Below the pieces are notes generated by a model. The model was given only the letters and a program-made list of their open reading frames with translations. It was not told the origin of the DNA and ran no database searches. Of a stretch of 64,000 nt of DNA, positions 34,924 through 42,678 are shown piece by piece (positions within the stretch are counted from its first letter, which is position 1; every line of letters begins with the position of its first letter). The stretch is taken from assembly GCA_009779915.1 (NCBI GenBank), contig WRBA01000010.1, positions 1 through 64,000 of the forward strand, given 5' to 3'. Position numbers and translations under genes: made by a program. The stretch is from Defluviitaleaceae bacterium. Its GTDB lineage: Bacteria; Bacillota; Clostridia; Lachnospirales; UBA5962.

Positions 34924-34952
34924 TTGCAAGAAGCTTCTACTTAGCTTAAAAT
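34924..34952 (+). promoter_or_regulatory. Promoter of dipeptidase gene
   Basis: TTGCAA, 17-bp spacer, TAAAAT, 38 bp before the start codon. Confidence 0.6.
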
Positions 34953-34989
34953 ATGTGTATGCACAAAATTCTAATTATAGGAGGGCGAT

Positions 34990-35973
34990 ATGAAATTTAT
35001 TGATATGCACTGCGATACCCTTATGCAGGCGATAAAAGGTGATGTTTTAGACTTATGCGAAATACAAGATTCTATGCTGGATATTAAGAGAATGAAAAAA
35101 GGTGGGGCGAGTACGGAGTTTTTCGCTATATTTTTCCCGCCTCAAAAAGAAAGCGGGCTTATTGAACTTGAAGGGAAGAGCTTTAGCGATGAGGAGTATT
35201 TTGACTTGCTTTACAAATGCTATAAAAACACTATGTCAAATTGCGGTGATCTTATAGCACAAGCAATGAATGCCGCTGATATCATTAAAAATGAATCTCA
35301 AGGAAAAATGAGCGGTATACTTACTTTTGAAGATGGGCGTATGGTAGATGGCAGCCTTAATAAAATGAAGAAATACTATGATATGGGTATAAGGCTGATC
35401 TCCCTGACTTGGAATGGGGAAAACTGCTTTGGCTATCCCTGCTCAAAAGATGCTGACGCTATGAGCCTTGGGCTTAAACCTTTTGGTAAAGAAGCGGTAG
35501 AATATATGAATGAGCTTGGTATACTTATTGACGTATCCCATTTATCCGACGGCGGATTTTGGGATGTAGTAGAGATAAGTAAAAAGCCTTTCACTGCCTC
35601 TCACTCCAATTGCAGAAGCTTAAGTCCTCACCAGAGAAATCTTACTGATGAGATGATTAAGAAAATGGCTGAAAAAGGTGGTGCTGCAGGGATAAACTTC
35701 GCGCCGGCATTCCTTAATGCGGACACTGCTGTAAGAGACAGTACCTTGGAGCTTTTAAGCCTTCATCTAAGAAAAATGATAGATGTAGGAGGAGAGGATT
35801 TCCCTGCTCTTGGCAGCGATTTAGATGGAATAACAGGGAATTTGGAGGTAGGATGTATTTCTAAAATGAGCATGATTTTTGATAGATTAAAAACAGATGG
35901 GGTAAGTGAAAGAGTTATTGAGAAAATTGCTTATGCAAATGCTTTTAGGGTTATTAAGGAGACTTTGAGGTAG
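34990..35973 (+). CDS. Membrane-dipeptidase family peptidase (M19)
   Basis: 327 residues, no signal peptide, so cytoplasmic here. The binuclear zinc site is visible: MHCDT at the N-terminus, the bridging Glu in GILTFEDGR, VSHLSD, and ASHSNCRSL; the substrate-binding Asp is in LGSDLDGI. M19 enzymes cleave dipeptides, including those with a D-residue at the C-terminus. The start follows GGAGGG. It appears to be transcribed alone. Confidence 0.92.
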   Translation: MKFIDMHCDTLMQAIKGDVLDLCEIQDSMLDIKRMKKGGASTEFFAIFFPPQKESGLIELEGKSFSDEEYFDLLYKCYKNTMSNCGDLIAQAMNAADIIKNESQGKMSGILTFEDGRMVDGSLNKMKKYYDMGIRLISLTWNGENCFGYPCSKDADAMSLGLKPFGKEAVEYMNELGILIDVSHLSDGGFWDVVEISKKPFTASHSNCRSLSPHQRNLTDEMIKKMAEKGGAAGINFAPAFLNADTAVRDSTLELLSLHLRKMIDVGGEDFPALGSDLDGITGNLEVGCISKMSMIFDRLKTDGVSERVIEKIAYANAFRVIKETLR

Positions 35974-36028
35974 ATTAATGAAGGACAACGCTTCATGCGT
36001 TTGCCCTGAACTAAAATCATAAAAGCTA

Positions 36029-36057
36029 TTGACATATACATAAATTACCTATATAAT
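36029..36057 (+). promoter_or_regulatory. Promoter of ylxM-ffh operon
   Basis: Perfect consensus TTGACA, 17-bp spacer, TATAAT. Confidence 0.85.
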
Positions 36058-36060
36058 GTG

Positions 36061-36098
36061 ATTTAGGCTATCAAGGATTTTACCTTGATAGCCTAAAT
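36061..36098 (+). promoter_or_regulatory. Leader hairpin of ylxM-ffh operon
   Basis: A perfect 16-bp stem (ATTTAGGCTATCAAGG and its complement) with a 6-nt loop, starting about 3 bp after the -10 box and ending 8 bases before the ribosome binding site. No T-run follows, so it is not a standard terminator. It may stabilise the mRNA 5' end or be a binding site. Confidence 0.65.
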
Positions 36099-36116
36099 GC
36101 TGCTTAAGGAAAAGAT

Positions 36117-36440
36117 ATGGATGATTTTTTATATAAATCTCTTTTATATGACTATTACAACGGTCTTTTAACAGATAAACAGCGGGAAATTTACGCTATG
36201 TATTATCATAATGATATGTCATTGTCAGAGATTGCGGAAAACTCGGATACGACTCCCCAAGCCGTTTCAGATATGCTTAAGAGGGTCAATAAGCTTCTTG
36301 TTAAATACGAGGATAACTTAAAGCTGGTCGAAAATAGGCTTATTATAAAAGAAAAGCTTGAAGCGGCAGCGGAGCTTTTGGAAACGGGTAACGCCGATAA
36401 AATAAAAGAAATTTTAGAGTCAATATTGGATTCTATATAG
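36117..36440 (+). CDS. ylxM: UPF0122 helix-turn-helix protein, SRP-associated
   Basis: 107 residues. Sigma-70 region 4-like helix-turn-helix (LLTDKQREIYAMYYHNDMSLSEIA, then SDTTPQAVSDMLKR). YlxM stimulates the GTPase activity of the signal recognition particle in Gram-positive cocci and is nearly always encoded just before ffh, as here (12 bp apart). RBS AAGGAA. Confidence 0.9.
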   Translation: MDDFLYKSLLYDYYNGLLTDKQREIYAMYYHNDMSLSEIAENSDTTPQAVSDMLKRVNKLLVKYEDNLKLVENRLIIKEKLEAAAELLETGNADKIKEILESILDSI

Positions 36441-36452
36441 AGGAGGTGCGCC

Positions 36453-37787
36453 GTGGCTTTTGAAAATCTTTCTAACAAATTACAGGATGTTTTTAAGCAG
36501 CTTAGGGGCAAGGGCAAGCTGTCGGAAAAAGATGTTAAAGATGCTATGCGTGAGGTGCGCCTTGCCCTTTTAGAGGCTGATGTTAATTTTAAAATTGTTA
36601 AAGAGTTTGTAAATAATGTTACGGAAAAAGCCATAGGCGCGGATGTGCTAAACAGCTTAACCCCCGGTCAGCAAATTATAAAAATAGTTAATGATGAACT
36701 TGTGGAGCTTATGGGTTCTACCAACAGCCAGCTTACTTACTCAAACAAGCCTCCTACAATCTTTATGATGGTAGGGCTTCAAGGCGCAGGTAAAACCACT
36801 ACAATCGGCAAGCTTGGAGGGCATATAAGAAAACAGGGCAGGCATCCTATGTTTGTGGCCTGTGATATTTACCGTCCTGCCGCTATAAAACAGCTTGAAG
36901 TGGTAGGTAAAACTTATAATATCCCTGTGTTTTCAATGGGCGATAAAGTAAGCCCTGTGGAAATTGCCCTTAAATCCATCGAAAACGCTAAAGAAAACAA
37001 TTTAGATGTAATTATAATAGACACTGCCGGCCGCCTTCATATAGATGAAGAACTTATGAATGAGCTTGAAGACATAAAAAAAGCCGTAAGACCTCAGGAG
37101 ATACTTCTAGTGGTTGATGCTATGACAGGGCAGGATGCGGTAAATGTTGCCGAAGGATTTAATGAACGTCTTGGCATTGACGGTATAGTTATGACTAAGC
37201 TTGACGGTGACTCCAGAGGGGGGGCTGCTCTTTCTGTTCGTAATGTAACCGGGCGCCCTATTAAATTTGTAGGTATGGGCGAAAAAATGGAGGATTTGGA
37301 AGCATTTCATCCTGACAGAATGGCGTCTCGTATACTTGGTATGGGGGATGTACTTAGCCTTATTGAAAAAGCTCAGGCAAACTTTGACGAGGAAGAGGCT
37401 AAGGCATTAGAAGCCAAAATGCGTACCATGGATTTTAATCTGGAGGACTTTTATTCTCAGCTTCAGCAGGTTAAAAAAATGGGACCGCTTAAAAATATAC
37501 TGGGCATGATTCCGGGCATAGGCAGCCAACTTGATAATGTGGATATAGATGATAAAGCAATGGTTCATATTGAGGCAATAATACAGTCCATGACACCTCA
37601 TGAAAGAAGAAATCCGGATGTGTTAAACGGCTCGAGGAAAAAGCGTATAGCGGGGGGGTCAGGCCGCACCGTACAGGAGATAAACAGCCTTCTTAAACGC
37701 TTTGAAGAAATGAAAAAAATGATGAAACAGATGCAGAATATGTCGAGGGGCAAGAAAGGTAAGATGAATCTACCTTTCCTTAAATAG
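36453..37787 (+). CDS. ffh: Signal recognition particle protein Ffh
   Basis: 444 residues from a GTG with GAGGAGG upstream. N domain (1-85), G domain with [42 protein letters not shown], and a methionine-rich M domain (about 300-440) that binds 4.5S RNA and signal peptides. It targets nascent membrane proteins to FtsY at the membrane. No SRP RNA gene is seen in this window. Confidence 0.96.
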   Translation: MAFENLSNKLQDVFKQLRGKGKLSEKDVKDAMREVRLALLEADVNFKIVKEFVNNVTEKAIGADVLNSLTPGQQIIKIVNDELVELMGSTNSQLTYSNKPPTIFMMVGLQGAGKTTTIGKLGGHIRKQGRHPMFVACDIYRPAAIKQLEVVGKTYNIPVFSMGDKVSPVEIALKSIENAKENNLDVIIIDTAGRLHIDEELMNELEDIKKAVRPQEILLVVDAMTGQDAVNVAEGFNERLGIDGIVMTKLDGDSRGGAALSVRNVTGRPIKFVGMGEKMEDLEAFHPDRMASRILGMGDVLSLIEKAQANFDEEEAKALEAKMRTMDFNLEDFYSQLQQVKKMGPLKNILGMIPGIGSQLDNVDIDDKAMVHIEAIIQSMTPHERRNPDVLNGSRKKRIAGGSGRTVQEINSLLKRFEEMKKMMKQMQNMSRGKKGKMNLPFLK

Positions 37788-37831
37788 ATTATAACCCTAA
37801 TAAAATAATGAACCAGGAGGTGAAAAGAGCA

Positions 37832-38071
37832 ATGGTAAAAATCAGACTTAAAAGAATGGGTGCTAAAAAAGCTCCGTATTATAGAGTGGTTGTAGCTGAC
37901 TCAAGAGGTCCGCGTGACGGCAAAAGTATTGATGAAATCGGTCATTATGACCCAACAAAAAATCCGGCTGATGTAGCGATTGATGTTGAAAAAGCCAAAA
38001 AATGGATATCAAACGGCGCGCAGCCTACTGATACAGTAAGGGCACTCCTTAAAAAAGCGGGTGCGCTTTAG
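37832..38071 (+). CDS. rpsP: 30S ribosomal protein S16
   Basis: 79 residues from ATG 37832 after AGGAGGTGA; the frame extends eight codons upstream through the ribosome binding site, which is not coding. Motifs [17 protein letters not shown] and GHYDPTKNP are diagnostic. It precedes khpA-rimM-trmD in most Firmicutes, but here a lipoprotein gene intervenes. Confidence 0.95.
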   Translation: MVKIRLKRMGAKKAPYYRVVVADSRGPRDGKSIDEIGHYDPTKNPADVAIDVEKAKKWISNGAQPTDTVRALLKKAGAL

Positions 38072-38072
38072 G

Positions 38073-38121
38073 GCAGGCAGGCTTCTGGCTGAAGCCGGAA
38101 CCGGCTCTGTGAGCTGTCTGC
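38073..38121. repeat. Multi-hairpin insert after rpsP
   Basis: Outer stem GCAGGCAG / CTGTCTGC (7 of 8 pairs) closes a junction of three small hairpins (GGCTTC/GAAGCC, CCGG/CCGG, GCTC/GAGC). It starts two bases after the rpsP stop codon. It is not followed by a T-run. Confidence 0.5.
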
Positions 38122-38147
38122 TAATGCGGGTTTGAAAGTGGTGGGTA

Positions 38148-39278
38148 ATGAAAGCGGGAAATGCTTTTATATCGATTTTTCTTGTTGTTTTACTTATCCT
38201 TGGTATGCTTGCAGGGTGCGGAGGGGCTATGGAAACTCTTTCCGGACCTGCAGCGATTATAGTCCCGGTTTCTGAGCCTGGGTTAAACCGCGAAGAGCTG
38301 CTTTCTATACTTCACCAACGTATGGAGGAGTTTTTTGTCCAAAGGGGTGGTTTTTCAGGAGTGGTGCTTGCTATGCAAGGAGGCGAAGTGATACTTAGCG
38401 AAACTTTTGGCATGGCAAACCCTGATTTGGGGACTTATAACACCCTTGATACGCCATTTACTATCGGATTTATCACCCAAATATTTACCGGCGCGGCTGT
38501 TTTGATGCTGGAAATGGAGGGTAAGCTGGATACAACAGATACTCTTGATAATTTCTTTTCAGGTCACAACAGGTTAAGTGATATTACAGTGGCGGATTTA
38601 CTTGCCATGGACGGTGGTTTTGGCGGATCGACCCCTCTTGCATCTGTTTTTATATCCGAACCTGATGAAATAAGGGAAATGACTCCGCTGGAGCTTGAAC
38701 CTTATGTTATATCGCGCCTAAACTGGCAAGAAGCTGTGCCTAACAATTTGGATTATTGGGTTTTAGGGCGCATTATTGAGCAGGTATCAGGTATTAGTTA
38801 TGAAGAGTTCATAAAAACAAGGATATTTGACCATTTGGGTATGGAAAATTCCGGAGTTGCGGATATACATGGGGTGGCAGCACCTCTTGGTATTCCTATA
38901 CGGTTTTTTGAGGCATATTCAAATATAATGAATTCTGGGGCTTTTCCGTTTTTTTTGTATTATTCTTCAAGTGGTCTTATGTCAAGTGCCAATGACTTAA
39001 ATATTTATTTGGATGCTTTTTTTGGCGGTGAGCTGTTTCCTGAGTATATGTTGGAGCAAATCCAAAAAGGAGACTATAATTACGGCTGGATATTTCATGA
39101 GAGCGGTGGGTGGTATATGTTAGGGCAGTCTTTTGGCAGCTCTGTCATTATATATCATCCTAAAAACAATACGAGTATTATTGTATTGTCAAATCTTTTT
39201 ACAGGTAATAGGGAAGCTGAGATTTTAGGCAGTTTAATGGCTGAAATACTAATCGGCACTCCAATTTTTTTTAACTAA
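38148..39278 (+). CDS. Serine-hydrolase/beta-lactamase fold lipoprotein without catalytic residues
   Basis: 376 residues with a signal peptide and lipobox (LAGC, Cys near 24). The body aligns in pattern to class C beta-lactamase/serine hydrolase proteins (FTIGFITQIFTGAAVLMLEMEG, then YWVLGRIIEQVSG and IFDHLGMENSG). The SxxK motif reads FITQ: Ser is replaced by Phe and Lys by Gln. The YxN motif reads VPN, and the C-terminal HxG is not recognisable (GQSFGSS). The enzyme is therefore predicted inactive, perhaps a binding protein for peptidoglycan or peptides. It interrupts the rpsP-khpA gene pair. The frame is intact and codon use normal, so it is not a pseudogene by decay. Confidence 0.8.
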   Translation: MKAGNAFISIFLVVLLILGMLAGCGGAMETLSGPAAIIVPVSEPGLNREELLSILHQRMEEFFVQRGGFSGVVLAMQGGEVILSETFGMANPDLGTYNTLDTPFTIGFITQIFTGAAVLMLEMEGKLDTTDTLDNFFSGHNRLSDITVADLLAMDGGFGGSTPLASVFISEPDEIREMTPLELEPYVISRLNWQEAVPNNLDYWVLGRIIEQVSGISYEEFIKTRIFDHLGMENSGVADIHGVAAPLGIPIRFFEAYSNIMNSGAFPFFLYYSSSGLMSSANDLNIYLDAFFGGELFPEYMLEQIQKGDYNYGWIFHESGGWYMLGQSFGSSVIIYHPKNNTSIIVLSNLFTGNREAEILGSLMAEILIGTPIFFN

Positions 39279-39319
39279 ACACGATATTTTACCTTTCTCA
39301 GAAAGGAATGGTTTTAATT

Positions 39320-39550
39320 ATGAAAGAATTACTTGAACTTATTGCCAAAAACCTTGTGGACAACCCTGACGCGGTTGTTGTAACAGAAACCGAAAACGAC
39401 CGCGGCACTATTTTAGAGCTTCGCGTGGCGGCAGAGGATATGGGCAAGGTAATAGGCAAACAAGGCAGAATAGCAAAAGCTATAAGAACCGTTATAAAAG
39501 CGGGGGCAATCCATAATGATAAAAGAGTAACTGTTGAGATTATACAGTAG
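39320..39550 (+). CDS. khpA: KH-domain RNA-binding protein KhpA
   Basis: 76 residues from ATG 39320, giving the usual MKELLELIAKNLVDNPDAV start. The GxxG loop of the KH domain is in VIGKQGRIAKAIR. KhpA pairs with KhpB/Jag to bind RNAs linked to cell elongation and division. AAAGGA is 12 bases upstream, rather far; an ATG at 39308 would touch the site and is rejected. Confidence 0.93.
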   Translation: MKELLELIAKNLVDNPDAVVVTETENDRGTILELRVAAEDMGKVIGKQGRIAKAIRTVIKAGAIHNDKRVTVEIIQ

Positions 39551-39556
39551 CATGAG

Positions 39557-39580
39557 TCCGCCCTTAGGGCGGGCTTATGT
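39557..39580 (+). terminator. Terminator/attenuator between khpA and rimM
   Basis: CCGCCC-tta-GGGCGG followed by GCTTATGTTTTAT. Likely partial, since rimM and trmD usually belong to the same operon. Confidence 0.65.
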
Positions 39581-39630
39581 TTTATAAGGGTTAAGGTAAA
39601 AAATGTCTTAATTCACTATATGGAGGCAAT

Positions 39631-40128
39631 ATGAGGTACTTTGATGTAGGTAAAATAGTAAACACTCACGGGATAAGAGGGCTTGTTAAGGTTGTATCCC
39701 AATCTGATGACCCGGATAAATTCTTCAAGCTTAAATCAGTTATCATTGATGGAAAAGATGTTGAGGTAGAGCAGGCTTCTACCAACAAGCAGTTTGTACT
39801 CCTTAAATTAAAAGGCATCGATGATATGAACGCCGCTGAGGCACTTAAAGGAAAAACCCTTAAAGTACCCGAATCGGATGCCTTAAAACTTGCCGAAGGT
39901 GAATACTTTATCAGAGATATATATGATATGGAAGTTTATGAGGAAAATGGGGAGTTTTTAGGTACAATTGATGATATAATATTTACAGGTGCTAATGATG
40001 TGTATGTAGTTAAAAAAGAGGGCACTAAAGATTTGCTTATCCCGGCTATAAAAAGCTGTATTTTAAATGTTAATATGCCTGAAAAACGTATGACAGTCTA
40101 TTTATTGGAAGGGCTTAGAGACTTATGA
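39631..40128 (+). CDS. rimM: Ribosome maturation factor RimM
   Basis: 165 residues. N-terminal beta-barrel domain starting FDVGKIVNTHGIRGLVKV and C-terminal PRC-barrel (GEYFIRDIYDMEVY, then VYVVKKEGTKDLLIPA). Assists 30S 3' domain assembly around S19. The stop overlaps the trmD start (ATGA). Confidence 0.95.
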   Translation: MRYFDVGKIVNTHGIRGLVKVVSQSDDPDKFFKLKSVIIDGKDVEVEQASTNKQFVLLKLKGIDDMNAAEALKGKTLKVPESDALKLAEGEYFIRDIYDMEVYEENGEFLGTIDDIIFTGANDVYVVKKEGTKDLLIPAIKSCILNVNMPEKRMTVYLLEGLRDL

Positions 40129-40796
40129 GATTTTATGTACTTACCCTTTTTCCACAGGTTCTTCATGGGGCTTTGGATCATAGTATAACAAAAAGAGCCC
40201 AGGAGCAGGGGCTTGTAAGTATAAATTGTATTGATATACGAGACTTTTCAGGGAATAAGCATAGGAGAGTTGACGATTATCCATATGGCGGCGGAGCAGG
40301 GCTTGTTATGCGCCCTGAGCCTGTTTATGACTCCTATATGTCCATAAAAGATAGATTAAAGCCCTCCGCAAAGGTAGTGTTTTTGACCCCTTCCGGGCGC
40401 AAATTCTCTCAAAAGGAGGCGGAAGAGTTTGCTAAAGAGGATGACTTAGTCCTAATTTGCGGGCATTATGAAGGTATAGACCAACGGGTGATTGATGAGA
40501 TTGTAACAGATGAAATATCAATAGGCGATTATATATTAACCGGCGGTGAAATTGCCGCAATTGTGCTTATTGACGCGGTTTCAAGACTTATACCCGGCGT
40601 TTTAGGGGCGGATGAATCTCTTGCTTTTGAAAGCTTTACGGATAACCTTTTGGAATACCCACAATATACACGCCCACAGGAGTTTAGGGGTCGTGCCGTG
40701 CCGGAGGTTCTTCTAAGCGGCAACCATAAGGAAATTGAAAAGTGGAGACACGAGAGGGCTTTGGAGATAACGAAGCTTAAGCGACCGGATTTGTAA
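40125..40796 (+). CDS. trmD: tRNA (guanine(37)-N1)-methyltransferase
   Basis: 223 residues, SPOUT/trefoil-knot methyltransferase. Motifs: FPQVLHGALDHSITKRA, DDYPYGGGAGLVMRPEP, ICGHYEGIDQRV and the knot IGDYILTGGEIAA. It prevents +1 frameshifting by modifying G37. It is slightly shorter than many homologues at the C-terminus, where its stop codon coincides with the first bases of an inverted-repeat element. Confidence 0.95.
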   Translation: MRFYVLTLFPQVLHGALDHSITKRAQEQGLVSINCIDIRDFSGNKHRRVDDYPYGGGAGLVMRPEPVYDSYMSIKDRLKPSAKVVFLTPSGRKFSQKEAEEFAKEDDLVLICGHYEGIDQRVIDEIVTDEISIGDYILTGGEIAAIVLIDAVSRLIPGVLGADESLAFESFTDNLLEYPQYTRPQEFRGRAVPEVLLSGNHKEIEKWRHERALEITKLKRPDL

Positions 40797-40881
40797 GACG
40801 ATTTATAAAGATACAAGCAGAAGCTTAACTGCAGGAAAGTCTCAACTTGAAACTTCTGCGTTTATGAAATAAATCGTCTTA
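40794..40881. repeat. Inverted-repeat element, 88 bp, starting at the trmD stop
   Basis: Perfect 13-bp ends TAAGACGATTTAT / ATAAATCGTCTTA, with an inner GCAGAAG / CTTCTGC pair. The first three bases are the trmD stop codon. Confidence 0.7.
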
Positions 40882-40899
40882 CTTGGCAGGAGGAGATGT

Positions 40900-41049
40900 A
40901 TGAAGATAAGTCTCGGATATTATGCGAAAGAATCAGCCAAAGCGGTTATCTTTCTTGTTGTAGTTGCCTTATTAGGGTGGGGATTATGGACGCTGGTTTT
41001 ATTTGTGCTGGTCATCCTGCCTCGTTGGTTAAGCGGCGGGTTCTCGTAA
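40900..41049 (+). CDS. Small single-span membrane protein, 49 aa
   Basis: ATG at 40900 with a perfect AGGAGG six bases upstream. The product starts MKISLGYYAKESAKAV, has one hydrophobic helix (about 16-43, rich in Val, Leu and Trp) and ends RWLSGGFS. The strong ribosome binding site and clear helix argue for a real gene. I recognise no family. It lies between the trmD-linked repeat and pepD, in the same direction. Confidence 0.65.
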   Translation: MKISLGYYAKESAKAVIFLVVVALLGWGLWTLVLFVLVILPRWLSGGFS

Positions 41050-41124
41050 GAGAACTTAATAATACGAATAAGACTTTTACGGTAGGATACTTATTGAGAT
41101 AAAATATTAAAAGGAGGCAAAACA

Positions 41125-42579
41125 ATGTACATACTTGAGAACCTTGAGCCAAAGAAAGTATTTATGTTTTTTGAGGAAATAAGCCGTATTCCCCGCGGTT
41201 CGGGCAATGAGAAAGAGGCAAGCGATTATTTAGTGAAATTTGCCAAAGACAGGAATTTAGAAGTGATTCAAGATAATGTTTACAATGTTATAATTAAAAA
41301 ACCGGGCACAAAAGGCTATGAAAACTCTCCCCCTGTGATCTTACAAGGGCATATTGATATTGTGTGTGAAAAAAACCAAGACACAGTTCACGATTTTGAA
41401 AAAGATCCTATTAAATTAATTATAGATGGGGATTTTATCAAAGCTGACGGCACTACTCTTGGGGCGGATAACGGCAATGCTATAGCTATTGCGATGGGTA
41501 TATTGGACAGTGATGACATTCCACATCCTCCTATTGAAGCACTTTTTACTACTGAGGAAGAGACAGGGCTTGGAGGCGCAAAGGTGCTGGATGCCTCTCT
41601 ACTTAGTGCTAAGCGGCTTATAAACTTAGATGTGGGACCTGAGGGGCAGTTTTATGCAGGCTGTGCCGGAGGTATGAGGACAAAAATAAGTATCTCTATT
41701 GAATTTGAAAAGCCTAAAGAGGGATATAAAGCCTTTGACCTTAAAATAAGGGATTTAAAAGGCGGTCATTCCGGCGCGCTTATTCATATGGAGCTTGGAA
41801 ATTCCAATAAGCTCCTGGGCAGGGCACTTGATTTTATTAGCTCGAAGCTTAGCCTAAGCTTATCCTATGTTTCAGGAGGTGCTAAGGAAAATGCTATCCC
41901 TCGTGAAGCTGACGCGGTTATTTCTGTTAAAGAAAACGAGATTGAACACCTTAAAAACCTTGTAAAAGAATTTGATGCTATCTTAAAAAGCGAATTTAGA
42001 ACATCAGATCCTGATGTGAACTTAATTTTGAATGATACTAAAATGCCTGAAAAAGTGTTTTCCCAAAAGACAACTGAAGCTGTCCTCAAAGCATATCTAC
42101 TTATCCCCAGCGGCATGATAGCAAGAAGTCTTGACATAGAAGGGCTGACGGAAACATCGACCAACATGGGTGTAGTTATAACTGATGATGATGAGGTAGT
42201 ATTCTCAAATGCCACAAGAAGCTCTGTTAGTACACGCAAGAAACTTATAGCGCGGCAAATGGAAGCTTTGGCGTCTCTTTTAGGCGCGTCCATAGAAATT
42301 GGCAGCGAATATCCGGCTTGGGAATTTAATGCAGACTCTTATATTAGAGATATTGCCGTAAAAACCTATGAAGATATGTTTGGTAAAAAGGCTGTTATAA
42401 CAGCAACACACGGCGGGCTTGAATGCGGCATATTTGCTGAAAAAATGCCAGGTGTTGACATTATAGCTCTAGGACCAACTGCTTACGGCGCACATACGCC
42501 CCAGGAAAGGCTTTCTATTTCTTCATTTGCAAGAACTTGGGAGTTTGTGAAAAAGCTTCTTGAGAATTTGAAGGATTAG
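41125..42579 (+). CDS. pepD: Aminoacyl-histidine dipeptidase (beta-Ala-His dipeptidase)
   Basis: 484-residue M20 metallopeptidase. Metal ligands in LQGHIDIVCEKN, TTLGADNGNAIAIAM and TTEEETGLGGA, and the late His in TATHGGLECGIF. PepD cleaves Xaa-His dipeptides such as carnosine and other unspecific dipeptides in the cytoplasm. The start has AAAAGGAGG. No operon partner is obvious. Confidence 0.93.
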   Translation: MYILENLEPKKVFMFFEEISRIPRGSGNEKEASDYLVKFAKDRNLEVIQDNVYNVIIKKPGTKGYENSPPVILQGHIDIVCEKNQDTVHDFEKDPIKLIIDGDFIKADGTTLGADNGNAIAIAMGILDSDDIPHPPIEALFTTEEETGLGGAKVLDASLLSAKRLINLDVGPEGQFYAGCAGGMRTKISISIEFEKPKEGYKAFDLKIRDLKGGHSGALIHMELGNSNKLLGRALDFISSKLSLSLSYVSGGAKENAIPREADAVISVKENEIEHLKNLVKEFDAILKSEFRTSDPDVNLILNDTKMPEKVFSQKTTEAVLKAYLLIPSGMIARSLDIEGLTETSTNMGVVITDDDEVVFSNATRSSVSTRKKLIARQMEALASLLGASIEIGSEYPAWEFNADSYIRDIAVKTYEDMFGKKAVITATHGGLECGIFAEKMPGVDIIALGPTAYGAHTPQERLSISSFARTWEFVKKLLENLKD

Positions 42580-42678
42580 ACCGATTCATGGAAACCCTTG
42601 CAATTAAGTGGGTAAATAATTATAATTATAAGTAAAAGGACAAGTTTAATGCCAGTTTAAAGAAAGGAGGGGGATATT

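Noticed and set aside
34716-34949. 77-codon plus-strand frame
   Set aside because: Half of it lies inside the inverted-repeat element at 34.7 kb and the rest overlaps the dipeptidase promoter; no ribosome binding site and no recognisable protein pattern.
40896-41102. 68-codon frame in another phase over the small membrane gene
   Set aside because: Its start lacks proper spacing from AGGAGG, while the 49-codon frame at 40900 has it and a clear membrane helix.
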